DNA of 64,000 bases from Halomonas sp. Lineage in GTDB: Bacteria > Pseudomonadota > Gammaproteobacteria > Pseudomonadales > Halomonadaceae. The position numbers and the translations under genes were made by a program. Within the stretch, counting starts at the first letter, position 1, and the number at the start of each line of letters is the position of its first letter. The stretch is from positions 62,001 through 126,000 of the forward strand of contig NZ_JAGOBJ010000008.1 in NCBI RefSeq assembly GCF_017983445.1. Direction: 5' to 3'. This document shows, one piece after another, positions 48,264 to 56,555 of the stretch. The notes under the pieces were generated by a model. The model saw nothing but the letters and a program-made list of their open reading frames with translations. It was not told where the DNA came from and did not search any database.

Positions 48264-48301
48264 TAGCGTCACCCGGTAAGCGTGAAAAGAGGGAAGGGTC
48301 C

Positions 48302-48712
48302 ATGCCAGATGTAGCGCCAAACACAGCCAGCGTACTGAAAATCGTAGCGGCCGTTGTGAGTGACCCCGATGGTCGCCTGCTGCTGGTGCGTAAACAGGAC
48401 ACGGCTTTCTTCATGCAGCCAGGCGGCAAGATCGACCCGGGTGAAACGGCATTGGCGGCGCTATGCCGTGAGCTTAAAGAAGAACTTGGTTTGTATGTCA
48501 CTGCAGACCGGTTGCTCCCTTTGGGCGTACACATGGCGCCAGCGGCAAATGAGCCCGGCGTGACTATTGAAGCACAGATGTATGGCCTAGTGATTGATGA
48601 GCCGGTAGAGGCTGCGGCTGAAATAGCGGAAGCCAGGTGGGTAAGCCGAGAGCAGGCGTGGGAGCTTCCTCTGGCTCCGCTAACCAAAGACTATGTAATG
48701 TTGAACGTTTAA
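48302..48712 (+). CDS. Nudix hydrolase family protein
   Basis: A 136-residue Nudix enzyme with the box GGKIDPGETALAALCRELKE and continuing ELGL (G-x5-E-x7-RE-x2-EE-x-G). The substrate is unknown; the length and sequence resemble general nucleotide-diphosphate hydrolases. It follows nrdF by 38 bp and may be read from the nrd operon, suggesting nucleotide pool cleaning, but that is only inference from position. A tandem repeat and a terminator follow. Confidence 0.88.
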   Translation: MPDVAPNTASVLKIVAAVVSDPDGRLLLVRKQDTAFFMQPGGKIDPGETALAALCRELKEELGLYVTADRLLPLGVHMAPAANEPGVTIEAQMYGLVIDEPVEAAAEIAEARWVSREQAWELPLAPLTKDYVMLNV

Positions 48713-48809
48713 AAGTGCTGGGTATTAGAAGTACTGGGCATTAAAGGTGCTGGGTAGTAAAAAGGTGCTGAATGTTAAAAAGTACTAAATGTTAAAAAGT
48801 ACTATGCAT
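48713..48809. repeat. Degenerate 16-18-bp tandem repeat after the Nudix gene
   Basis: Five and a half imperfect units from 48713: AAGTGCTGGGTATTAG (48713-48728), AAGTACTGGGCATTAA (48729-48744), AGGTGCTGGGTAGTAAAA (48745-48762), AGGTGCTGAATGTTAAAA (48763-48780), AGTACTAAATGTTAAAA (48781-48797), then AGTACTATGC. It begins immediately after the stop codon and lies before the terminator. Confidence 0.8.
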
Positions 48810-48852
48810 AAAGAAGAACCAAGCATGAAGAATTTATTCAACGTTATAACCA

Positions 48853-48876
48853 GGGCGCCATTAGGCGCCTTTTTTT
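48853..48876 (+). terminator. Terminator after the Nudix gene
   Basis: A GGCGCC stem (48854-48859 with 48864-48869, extended by a G-U pair), loop ATTA, and a run of seven Ts. Confidence 0.9.
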
Positions 48877-48910
48877 ATATCTAAAAGAAAGCGAAAAGCG
48901 CCTTGATGTG

Positions 48911-48938
48911 AATGATAAATATTGTCATTTATTATAAT
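48911..48938 (+). promoter_or_regulatory. Fur-like box and -10 element of the TonB operon
   Basis: TGATAAA-T-ATTGTCA (48913-48927) matches the 7-1-7 Fur consensus TGATAAT-N-ATTATCA at 12 of 14 arm positions, with extra flanking symmetry (AAT / ATT). A perfect -10 TATAAT (48933-48938) follows; no good -35 is seen at 17 bp, where the Fur site itself begins. Iron repression of the downstream operon is predicted. It begins about 110 bp before the first gene. Confidence 0.65.
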
Positions 48939-49046
48939 AGTGGTAGGCTAGGCACGCAGAATTTAAACGCAAATCGTTCTTATACCTAATTAGTTTCTAG
49001 CGCGGCCATTTTTTTAAAGCTCGCTAGGCAGTAACGGAGAGTCGAC

Positions 49047-49856
49047 GTGCTGAACAGGCCTTTCTTTGTCTTGCGTGGGTGCTGCTTAGCCTGCGTGCTA
49101 GTCAGCGGTACGCTAATGGCAAGCGATGAAACAGCGGGCCAGGCGGCCCAAAGTGTAGAAGCCCAGCAAACCCAAGCGGCTCTACAGCAGCAAATTGACG
49201 CAGCCGATGAAGAAACCCGAGAAGCGCTGGAAGAACTGCGCCGTTTGGAGCGAGAAACACGCCAAATGGATGCTGCAAATGCCTCGTTAAGCGCACGTTT
49301 AGTCGAGGAAGCCGAACGCCAGCAGCGTTTAAGCACCGCGCTAGATACGCTCGAAGAGACGCGTGCCGCGCTACCTCTGATTGAGCAGGATATGCAGGAA
49401 CAGCTTACCCGCTGGATTGAGCAAGACCTGCCGTTTTTACGCGATGAGCGTTTGGCACGCGTGACGAATTCTGAAGGGCAGCAGGGCGAAAATACGGTTG
49501 AACGCATCAATAGCTTGCTGGAAGCATGGCGTGTCGAGCTGGACTATGGGCGTGAAATCGATAATTGGCGCGGACGTTTGCAGGGCGATGAAGGCAGCGT
49601 GCGTGAAGTGGACTATTTGCGCGTAGGTCGCATCGGCTTTTATTACCTGACGCCTGATGCGCGTGAAGGGGGTGTCTGGGACGCTGAGAGCAACGAGTGG
49701 CAGCCTTTGGATGAAGGCGCGCGGCGCGAAGTGCGTAACGGACTGCGTATCGCGGCCGACCAGCGCACACCGGATCTGCTGCGGTTACCGCTGTCGATCA
49801 CCGTTTCAGAGCAATCTTTGCAGAATAACAGGGAGGTCAGCCATGAGTCTGAATAG
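49047..49856 (+). CDS. DUF3450 periplasmic coiled-coil protein of a TonB operon
   Basis: A 269-residue DUF3450 protein. It has a signal peptide (about 1-26), a long coiled coil rich in Gln, Glu and Leu (about 35-130), then a compact domain with INSLLEAWRVELDYGREI and the VDYLRVGRIGFYYLTPD block. Function is unknown; members are encoded first in TtpC-ExbBD-TonB2 operons of marine gammaproteobacteria. The GTG/ATG choice is settled by the ATG-like start read here at 49047 (GTG codon) after a GGAG-like site. It overlaps the next gene by 14 bp. Confidence 0.85.
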   Translation: MLNRPFFVLRGCCLACVLVSGTLMASDETAGQAAQSVEAQQTQAALQQQIDAADEETREALEELRRLERETRQMDAANASLSARLVEEAERQQRLSTALDTLEETRAALPLIEQDMQEQLTRWIEQDLPFLRDERLARVTNSEGQQGENTVERINSLLEAWRVELDYGREIDNWRGRLQGDEGSVREVDYLRVGRIGFYYLTPDAREGGVWDAESNEWQPLDEGARREVRNGLRIAADQRTPDLLRLPLSITVSEQSLQNNREVSHESE

Positions 49857-51207
49857 CCTACGTCTTCAGCGTCTGGGTGGCGCCTGCTTATTAATGGGCC
49901 TTCTTGCTGTCAGTGCCGTGGCTACGGCACAAAGCAATAGCGTTACATCACTGCGCGAAGCGCGCCAGGCTGCTGAAACGCGCGACCAGGAGCGCCTGGA
50001 AAACTTTCTGGAAGACCAGCAGGCGCTAAATGCCGCGCTTGAAGATGCTCGGACGGCCCACCAGTCGGCTGAAGAGCAGCGTGAGGCGTTGCAAGTTCAG
50101 CAGGCCGAACAGTCTGAGCAGGCGAGTGAATTAACTGCGCGGCAAAATGAACAGGGTGAAGCGCTTTCCGGTTTGCTGGCGAATCTTGCCCGGCACAGCT
50201 CGGAAGTGCGCAATGCGCTAGGTGAAGATAGCTGGCTAATATTACAAGACGGGGTGTTGCCACCTCGCCTGGAAAACGCCGAAGTGCTTGAGCGGACACA
50301 GCTGGAAGACGTCGTCGATAGTCTGGCCCTGCTGACGGAAAAAACCGGACAGGCTGAGCGTTTGGAGCTGTCGGTAGCTGATACCAGCGGCACCATCGCG
50401 GCGCGTGATGTGGTGCGCTTGGGCGATTTTGCCGCGTTTACCGAAACCGCGCTGCTGCGCCAGGACGGCGATAGCGATCACCTGGCTGAAGTGCCGCGTA
50501 CGCCTGCCGAAGTTCAGGGCGTGCTTGCCGCCTATCATCAGGGTGAAAGCCGAGAGTTCATGATTGACCCCACCCAAGGGCCTGTTCTACAAGCACTTTC
50601 CCAGCGCCCCAGCCTCTGGGAGCGTTTCCAGCAGGGCGGATATGTGGGTTATGTCATTGTCGTGCTGGGAGTGCTGGGTCTGCTGGTAGCGCTGGTCCAA
50701 TATGTCTATTTAGTGCTGCAGAGCATCCGCGTACGCCGCCAGCGCCAATCGCTTGATCAGCTGCAGACGCATAATCCGCTAGGTCGCGTATTGCTGCGTT
50801 TCAAGGAAATGGATAAGCACCAGACCCCTGAGGCACTGGAAGCGCGTCTGGATGAAGCGGTACTGGCAGAGTTACCGCGCATCGAGCGAGGCCAGCCGAT
50901 CGTGAAGCTGCTGGCCGCCATTGCACCGCTGCTGGGGCTGCTGGGCACGGTAACCGGCATGATCGTAACGTTTCAGGCCATCACCGTATTTGGTACCGGC
51001 GACCCGCAGCTAATGGCGGGAGGGATTAGTCAGGCGTTGGTCACCACGGTGTTGGGTTTGATTACGGCAGTGCCTTTGCTGTTTGCACAAACGGCACTGG
51101 CGAGCCGCAGCCGTCATCTGAGCCAAGTGATCGAAGGCGAAGCGAGCGCGACCCTGGCGGATCATTTGGAAGCTCAATCTACTGCTCATGCCACTGCGGT
51201 GAATTGA
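49843..51207 (+). CDS. TtpC-like large MotA/TolQ/ExbB proton channel protein
   Basis: A 454-residue protein. A signal peptide (about 12-30) and periplasmic coiled coil (about 40-120) precede a domain ending near 265; membrane helices lie at about 271-295, 370-390 and 405-430 with the conserved ExbB-like LLGLLGTVTGMIVTFQA segment. This fits TtpC, the extra component that Vibrio-type TonB2 systems need. The start ATG 49843 follows GGGAGG at 49831-49836; the frame from 49657 overlaps the upstream gene and is not used. Confidence 0.88.
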   Translation: MSLNSLRLQRLGGACLLMGLLAVSAVATAQSNSVTSLREARQAAETRDQERLENFLEDQQALNAALEDARTAHQSAEEQREALQVQQAEQSEQASELTARQNEQGEALSGLLANLARHSSEVRNALGEDSWLILQDGVLPPRLENAEVLERTQLEDVVDSLALLTEKTGQAERLELSVADTSGTIAARDVVRLGDFAAFTETALLRQDGDSDHLAEVPRTPAEVQGVLAAYHQGESREFMIDPTQGPVLQALSQRPSLWERFQQGGYVGYVIVVLGVLGLLVALVQYVYLVLQSIRVRRQRQSLDQLQTHNPLGRVLLRFKEMDKHQTPEALEARLDEAVLAELPRIERGQPIVKLLAAIAPLLGLLGTVTGMIVTFQAITVFGTGDPQLMAGGISQALVTTVLGLITAVPLLFAQTALASRSRHLSQVIEGEASATLADHLEAQSTAHATAVN

Positions 51208-51208
51208 T

Positions 51209-51751
51209 ATGCCCACGCTACCTCTCTGGCTTGAACCGGTAGAGCGGCTGGTCGATGCCGGTGGTGCGGTTCTGGTCGTGCTGGCGTTGGTCGCCGTGCT
51301 GGTGTTCGGCATGGCAATAGAGCGCTGGTGGTACTACCGCATTACCTGGCGCTCCGCCCGTCGGCAGTTGATTCGCCGCTGGGCGGCGCGTAGCGACCAC
51401 CGTAGCTGGAGTGCGCGTACGTTGCGCCACGTATGGACAGAGGCACTGGTTGCCAGGCTTCGTCGTCCACTGCCCTGGTTAAAATTACTGGTGGCGCTCT
51501 GCCCGTTATTGGGTCTGCTGGGCACCGTTACCGGCATGATTACCGTCTTTGATAGCCTCTCCATGAGTGACACGCATCAGGCGCGTGCCATGGCCGACGG
51601 TGTGGCGCGTGCAACGCTGCCCACGCTAACCGGCATGGCGATTGCAGTGGTGGGGCTATTGTTTATTAGTCGTTTAGAGCACGTGATTCGTCGCGAAGAC
51701 CAGCGGTTACACGACCGCTTGGCACGTGCCTTGGAGGAGAATGATGCGTAG
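51209..51751 (+). CDS. exbB: ExbB2-like MotA/TolQ/ExbB proton channel protein
   Basis: A 180-residue ExbB-type inner-membrane protein with helices at about 17-37, 92-115 and 130-150 and the family segment LLGLLGTVTGMITVFDSL. With ExbD it forms the proton-driven stator that energises TonB. It starts 1 bp after the TtpC stop, so these genes are coupled. It is the short second proton-channel protein of the operon. Confidence 0.93.
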   Translation: MPTLPLWLEPVERLVDAGGAVLVVLALVAVLVFGMAIERWWYYRITWRSARRQLIRRWAARSDHRSWSARTLRHVWTEALVARLRRPLPWLKLLVALCPLLGLLGTVTGMITVFDSLSMSDTHQARAMADGVARATLPTLTGMAIAVVGLLFISRLEHVIRREDQRLHDRLARALEENDA

Positions 51752-52151
51752 ACGCCGTTCAATGGACGCAAACGCAGAAAGCAATGAGGTCAATCTGACC
51801 CCCATGCTGGACGTGGTGTTCATTATGCTGATCTTCTTTATCGTAACGACCAGTTTCATTAAAGAAAGCGGTATCGAGATTGAACGCCCGGAATCGAGTG
51901 CAGCAAGCCCGCGCCCGGAAGCCCAGGTGCTGGTTGCAATTACTCCTGAAGGTGCCGTTTGGGTAGACGGCAAGCCTGTGGATGTCCATCAGGTCGGGCG
52001 CGAAGTGGCCGGAATGTTGACCGAGCAGGGGTCTGCCGTTATCCAGGCGGATCGTGAGTCGACCACGGGGCTGTTGATTGAAGTCATGGACCGCTTGAAA
52101 GAGGCTGGCGTTGATCAGGTGGCCGTGGCGGCGAGTCGGAGCGCGCCATGA
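51741..52151 (+). CDS. exbD: ExbD-like biopolymer transport protein
   Basis: A 136-residue protein with one membrane helix. The NLTPMLDVVFIMLIFFIVTT segment carries the proton-relay aspartate of ExbD, Asp in PMLDVVF. The periplasmic part has QADRESTTGLLIEVMDRLK, typical of ExbD/TolR. GGAGGAG (51733-51739) sets ATG 51741. It overlaps exbB at its start and tonB by 4 bp at its end. Confidence 0.94.
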   Translation: MMRRRRSMDANAESNEVNLTPMLDVVFIMLIFFIVTTSFIKESGIEIERPESSAASPRPEAQVLVAITPEGAVWVDGKPVDVHQVGREVAGMLTEQGSAVIQADRESTTGLLIEVMDRLKEAGVDQVAVAASRSAP

Positions 52152-52936
52152 TACGTCATACGGTGTCGTTTCTGGTGGGGATTACGCTGGCAGTGGGGCT
52201 ATTCTGGCTGCTGGCGCTATTGGTAACGCCGCCCGAAAATGAGCCTGAAAAGCCGCTAATGACCATGACGATGAACATGGTTGAAGCACCCGAGGTCGCG
52301 CCTGAGCAAGAAGCGCCCGCGCCGCAGCCTACTGAGGCCGCACCGCAACAGGCGCCGCCACCCATGCCAACACCGGAGCCACCACCGGTCACCGATAGCG
52401 CCATTACGCTGCCTGAGGTCGAGCTGCCCGATGTACCCCTCGAGCCGGTTGAAATGGATAATGAGCTGCCGGAACTCACGGAAATTACCCCCGAGCCTCA
52501 ACCAACGCCCGAGCCTCAACCAACGCCCGAGCCAACACCGCGGCCAGACCCTACACCGGAGCCATCGCCTGAGCCACCAGCTGAGCCTGTGCCTGCCGCG
52601 ACGCCCACCGAAGCGCCCGCGCCGCGTGAAGCAGCGCCCATCGCTGAAGCACCGCCATCCAATGAGCCGGTGAGTGTAGGCCAGGTAGCACCTACCAACC
52701 GCGTCAATCCGACGTACCCCACACGCGCACAGCGTCGCGGTATGGAAGGGTTTGTTGAGGTGGAGTTTATTATTCGGCGTGACGGCAGTGTTGATCGGTC
52801 CTCCATGCGGGTAATCAACGCTCAGCCGCGGCGTGTTTTTGAAGATGCCGCGCAGGATGCAATTGCGCAATGGCAGTTTGCGGGCAGCCAGCAGATACGG
52901 CGCGCCACACAACGCATAGAGTTTCAGTTGAGGTAG
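52148..52936 (+). CDS. tonB: Energy transducer TonB
   Basis: A 262-residue TonB. One N-terminal membrane anchor (about 5-26), a long Pro/Glu/Gln/Thr-rich periplasmic span (about 45-175) and the C-terminal domain with VNPTYPTRAQRRGMEGFVEV, including the YP motif that contacts receptors. It transmits the ExbBD force to outer-membrane receptors for iron carriers and other ligands. The proline-rich span contains a 15-bp direct repeat near 52494-52530 (PEPQPT twice). No receptor gene is in the window. Confidence 0.94.
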   Translation: MIRHTVSFLVGITLAVGLFWLLALLVTPPENEPEKPLMTMTMNMVEAPEVAPEQEAPAPQPTEAAPQQAPPPMPTPEPPPVTDSAITLPEVELPDVPLEPVEMDNELPELTEITPEPQPTPEPQPTPEPTPRPDPTPEPSPEPPAEPVPAATPTEAPAPREAAPIAEAPPSNEPVSVGQVAPTNRVNPTYPTRAQRRGMEGFVEVEFIIRRDGSVDRSSMRVINAQPRRVFEDAAQDAIAQWQFAGSQQIRRATQRIEFQLR

Positions 52937-52940
52937 CGGT

Positions 52941-54005
52941 ATGCAGCGTTTAACGTGGATTCTAATGTTCAGCGTGTGGGCCTCTGTCGCCCAGGCCAAT
53001 GCACCGCTGCCTGGTGATATCATTCGTGATCTGAAAGCCCTGCAGGAGCAGTTGGAGGAGGGCGCGGTTGAGGCGGTGGCCGAGCGCGCCGCCGCCCAGG
53101 CCCAGCGCTTAAGCGGCGGTAATGCATCGGATCGCTGGGCGAGTGCGCTTTATCATCAGCTGGCCGCGGGTGCCTTGGCTCGTCAGGAAGAGCCCGCGCA
53201 GGCGGCCGACCACTTAGCCGCGGCACGCCAAACCAGTGGCGTTGGCGCAGAGCAGGTGGCACGCTGGCTGCGTGAAGAAGCCTCTCTGCGCCGCGCGGCG
53301 GGTCAAAATGAACAAGCAATTGGCTTATTAAGCGAGTGGCTGGATAGCCAGCAGGACATTCAGACGTTATGGCGATTGATTGGCTTGATGGCGCAAGAAC
53401 AGCAATGGGGTGCCGCCGCTGAGCGATTGGAGCAAGCCATTGCACAAACGCCAGAGCTCAACGAAAGCCAGCAAGCGCTGGCGCTTGCCATAATGCGCCA
53501 CGCAGGGCAGAACGAGCAGGCGTTGAGCTGGCTGGTGGATGGTTTGAGCCCCGATAGTGGTTTAGAAGCCTGGCGCCAGGCAGCAGGGCTTGCCCAGCAA
53601 GCAGGTCAGGCCGGTGTAGCAGCGGGTCTTTGGGAAATGGCCTGGCAGTTAGGTAAGCTTGAATCGCCAGAAGATCAGTGGCTGCTTATTCAGCTACATA
53701 TGGCCGGAGGGACGCCTGCGCGTGCCGCCGAGCATTTAGCCCAAGCCCTGGAAAACGGCGATATTGAACGAGACGAGAAGGCGTTAAGGCTGCTGGCGAC
53801 GGCCTGGCAGCAGGCCAGGCACATCGACAATGCGCTAAGCGCGCGGCAGGCCTTGGCTGAGCAAACCCAGTCAGCCAAGGATTGGCGTCAGTATGGTCAG
53901 CTCGCCTACGCCTGGGGGGATGAAGTCCATGCCGAGCAGGCGTTAGAGCAGGCGGCTAGCATGGGAGATGAAGAAGCAAACCAGTGGCTGAGCAGTTTTG
54001 ACTAA
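52941..54005 (+). CDS. TPR-repeat periplasmic protein of the TonB operon
   Basis: A 354-residue protein with a signal peptide (about 1-20) and repeated Ala/Gln/Leu-rich helix pairs of TPR type through the rest. No enzyme motif is seen. Tetratricopeptide proteins close this operon in Vibrio and Shewanella relatives. It begins 4 bp after tonB. Its role in the system is not established; scaffold use is inference. Confidence 0.85.
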   Translation: MQRLTWILMFSVWASVAQANAPLPGDIIRDLKALQEQLEEGAVEAVAERAAAQAQRLSGGNASDRWASALYHQLAAGALARQEEPAQAADHLAAARQTSGVGAEQVARWLREEASLRRAAGQNEQAIGLLSEWLDSQQDIQTLWRLIGLMAQEQQWGAAAERLEQAIAQTPELNESQQALALAIMRHAGQNEQALSWLVDGLSPDSGLEAWRQAAGLAQQAGQAGVAAGLWEMAWQLGKLESPEDQWLLIQLHMAGGTPARAAEHLAQALENGDIERDEKALRLLATAWQQARHIDNALSARQALAEQTQSAKDWRQYGQLAYAWGDEVHAEQALEQAASMGDEEANQWLSSFD

Positions 54006-54015
54006 GTCAGTAGGT

Positions 54016-54040
54016 TGCCTGCACGCTATAACGGCAGGCA
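54016..54040. terminator. Hairpin between convergent TPR gene and xthA
   Basis: A 7-bp perfect stem (54016-54022 with 54034-54040) lies between the two convergent stops; no T run follows on either side, so strength is uncertain. Confidence 0.45.
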
Positions 54041-54048
54041 CTAACTAA

Positions 54049-54882
54049 CTAGGCGGACGCTTTTAGCGTGATCGCAAAATCGCTCCAGGTTGGCGCATGG
54101 TCAGACGGGCGCTCCATGCCACGCATTGCGTAATCGATCCCGGCGGCCTGAACGCAGTCGGCTAGCGGTTGCGTCACGAGAATGTAGTCAATGCGCAGGC
54201 CACGTTTCGGCTCGCGGTCAAAGCCCTTGGAGCGGTAGTCAAACCAGCTGAACCACTCGTTGTTTTCTGGGTGACAGAGGCGGTAGCTGTCGGTGAGGCC
54301 CCAGGCTTTAATGCCTTCAAGCCATTCACGCTCAACTGGCTGAAAACTAGCTTTACCTTCGCGCAGCCAGCGCTTGCGGCTATCTTCGCCAATACCAATA
54401 TCCTGATCTTCAGGAGAAATATTAAAATCACCCATGATGGCTACGCGCTCATCAGCACGGTGCTGGTCGTTGAGCAGCTGATTTAATTGGCGATAAAACT
54501 TGGCTTTATGGGGAAATTTGGTTGGGTGGGCAACGTTTTCACCCTGCGGGAAGTAGCCGTTCCACACGGTCACCGGTTCGCCGTCATCGGCAATGAGGCG
54601 CACGCCAATCATGCGTCGCTGGGCGTCCTCAGCATCATCGGGGAAACCGTAAAAGACGTCCTGGGGTTTCTGGCGGCACATCAACGCCACGCCGTAGTGG
54701 CCTTTTTGCCCATGGTAAAATACGTGGTAGCCCATGGCTTCCACGTCGGTCATGGGGAACTCGCTGTCCTGTACCTTGGTTTCCTGCAGGCCAATAACGT
54801 CAGGTTGTTGAGTATCGATTAAGGCCTGTAGCTGATGAAGTCGAGCACGAATGCCGTTGATATTGAAAGAAACCAAACGCAT
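54049..54882 (-). CDS. xthA: Exodeoxyribonuclease III
   Basis: A 277-residue AP endonuclease/3'-5' exonuclease for base excision repair. FNINGIRARLHQL, the metal-binding glutamate in GLQETKVQD, GDFNISPEDQD, and the terminal SDHAPTW histidine are the family catalytic motifs. The start ATG at 54882 overlaps the stop of the upstream minus-strand gene by 1 bp (TAATG), so the two are translationally coupled. Confidence 0.95.
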   Translation of the reverse strand: MRLVSFNINGIRARLHQLQALIDTQQPDVIGLQETKVQDSEFPMTDVEAMGYHVFYHGQKGHYGVALMCRQKPQDVFYGFPDDAEDAQRRMIGVRLIADDGEPVTVWNGYFPQGENVAHPTKFPHKAKFYRQLNQLLNDQHRADERVAIMGDFNISPEDQDIGIGEDSRKRWLREGKASFQPVEREWLEGIKAWGLTDSYRLCHPENNEWFSWFDYRSKGFDREPKRGLRIDYILVTQPLADCVQAAGIDYAMRGMERPSDHAPTWSDFAITLKASA

Positions 54883-55130
54883 TACGATTTATCCTCTGGT
54901 TTTTGCTCAGCCCCTTTGTCTGGATGAATCGCAATGTTTTGACCACTTTGCTGGCGGGCCAGCTTTTTAACCGCCTGTAATTTACGCTGCTGTTGTTTTT
55001 TTGCTACAAAGCGGCGTGACGGCGCCACCTGATCGGGGTTATCGTGGCGCCACTTTTTGTAATCCTTGCGTCGCCCCGTGCGGATCGTCACCTTGTCAGC
55101 CAGCGAACGTGTCTTTTTCTTACGCGTCAT
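54882..55130 (-). CDS. Small basic protein of unknown function coupled to xthA
   Basis: An 82-residue protein I do not recognise. It is strongly basic (MTRKKKTRSLADKV, RTGRRKDYKKWRHD) and its C-terminus is hydrophilic and partly acidic, suggesting nucleic-acid or ribosome binding. It has no signal peptide or membrane helix. GGAG precedes the ATG at 55130. The overlap with xthA argues that it is a real, translated gene. A DNA repair role is possible only from position. Confidence 0.65.
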   Translation of the reverse strand: MTRKKKTRSLADKVTIRTGRRKDYKKWRHDNPDQVAPSRRFVAKKQQQRKLQAVKKLARQQSGQNIAIHPDKGAEQKPEDKS

Positions 55131-55275
55131 GTCGCGCTCCTTACGTCGATTTAAGCCACATTCTAACAGGCTCTGGCCTACCTTCGACAGCAGGACGCGC
55201 TCTTAACGCCAACCCCTGATACAATGCGCACTTCGTGATGCCTAATATCCACAGCAATGGACAGATACATAGCCT

Positions 55276-56550
55276 ATGAGCGAGTCGGAACAGACCATAG
55301 CATCGGCCCAGAACCGTAAGCCAAAACGCCGCCGTCGGAAACCGCGTCGTCGTCAGTCTAGCTGGGATCTTCGTCAGTTTCAGGTGCCTGCCGTGGCCGG
55401 CAAATGGCGCTTCCATGACTTTGATCTGCCGCTACCGCTAATGCGCGCTATCCATGCCCAAGGGTTTGAATACTGCACGCCGATCCAGGCCGAGGCGTTA
55501 CGCCAAACGTTGCTGGGTGGCGATATTGTCGGTAAGGCGCAAACCGGTACCGGCAAGACCGCAGCGTTCTTAATCTCGGTGCTGGCTTACTTTCTGGAAG
55601 AGCCGACGCCTGATGGTCAAAAAACTGGAGCGCCGCGCGCGCTGATTATTGCGCCTACCCGTGAACTGGCGTTGCAGATAGAAAAAGATGCCAAAGCGCT
55701 AGCCCGCTTCACGCAGTTGAATGTGGCAAGCGTTGTCGGTGGCATGGACTATCAAAAGCAGCGTGAAAGCCTGGGTAAAAAGATCGATATCCTGGTTGCC
55801 ACCCCGGGCCGCCTGTTGGATTTCCATCAAAAGCGCGATATCGACCTTTCTGAAGTAGAAGTACTGGTGCTGGATGAAGCCGACCGCATGTTGTCGATGG
55901 GCTTTATTCCTGATGTGAAGCGTATTATCCGCTACACGCCGAAGACGGAAGAGCGCCAGACGTTTTTGTTCTCGGCAACCTTTACCGACGATATCCTGAA
56001 CCTGGCCAGTCAGTGGACGCTCAACCCGGCCCACGTTGAAATTGAAGTTACGGTTGAAAACCAGGCCGATATCGACCAGCGCGTTTACCTTGTCTCCGAT
56101 GACGACAAGCAGCGTCTGCTAGTGAATCTGCTTGAGCAGGAAAGCTTCGAGCGCGTCATGGTATTTGGTAATCGCCGTGATTTGGTTCGCAAGCTGGATG
56201 ACCTGCTCAAGAAAGCCGGCGTCAGCGTTGCCATGCTATCCGGTGACGTGCCGCAGGGTCAGCGGATCACCACGCTTGAGCGTTTTCGTGAAGGGGAAAT
56301 TCAGGTGCTGGTAGCCACCGATGTGGCCGGGCGCGGTATCCATATTGAGGACGTAAGCCACGTCATCAACTATACGCTGCCTGAAGATCCAGAAGATTAC
56401 GTTCACCGTATTGGCCGTACCGGTCGTGCGGGCGCCAAAGGCGTTTCGATCAGCTTTGTGGGTGAAGAAGATGCCTTCTCGCTGCCGGAAATCGAGCGTT
56501 ATATCAACGACAAGCTTCCCTGCGAACATCCGCCGGAAGGTATGCTGTAA
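55276..56550 (+). CDS. rhlB: DEAD-box RNA helicase RhlB
   Basis: A 424-residue DEAD-box helicase. After a basic N-terminal tail ([10 protein letters not shown]) come the Q motif with [10 protein letters not shown], Walker [11 protein letters not shown] (89-97), [13 protein letters not shown] in [10 protein letters not shown] (about 198-201), SAT, and [10 protein letters not shown]. The [16 protein letters not shown] lead-in resembles RhlB, the helicase that unwinds mRNA in the RNase E degradosome. RNase E is encoded at 18791-22156. dinG follows after 5 bp. Confidence 0.93.
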   Translation: MSESEQTIASAQNRKPKRRRRKPRRRQSSWDLRQFQVPAVAGKWRFHDFDLPLPLMRAIHAQGFEYCTPIQAEALRQTLLGGDIVGKAQTGTGKTAAFLISVLAYFLEEPTPDGQKTGAPRALIIAPTRELALQIEKDAKALARFTQLNVASVVGGMDYQKQRESLGKKIDILVATPGRLLDFHQKRDIDLSEVEVLVLDEADRMLSMGFIPDVKRIIRYTPKTEERQTFLFSATFTDDILNLASQWTLNPAHVEIEVTVENQADIDQRVYLVSDDDKQRLLVNLLEQESFERVMVFGNRRDLVRKLDDLLKKAGVSVAMLSGDVPQGQRITTLERFREGEIQVLVATDVAGRGIHIEDVSHVINYTLPEDPEDYVHRIGRTGRAGAKGVSISFVGEEDAFSLPEIERYINDKLPCEHPPEGML

Positions 56551-56555
56551 AGCGA

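Noticed and set aside
52256-53023. 255-residue Arg/Trp/Leu-rich minus-strand frame across tonB
   Set aside because: It is the complement of the proline-repeat region of TonB, which yields artificial Arg, Trp and Gly repeats.
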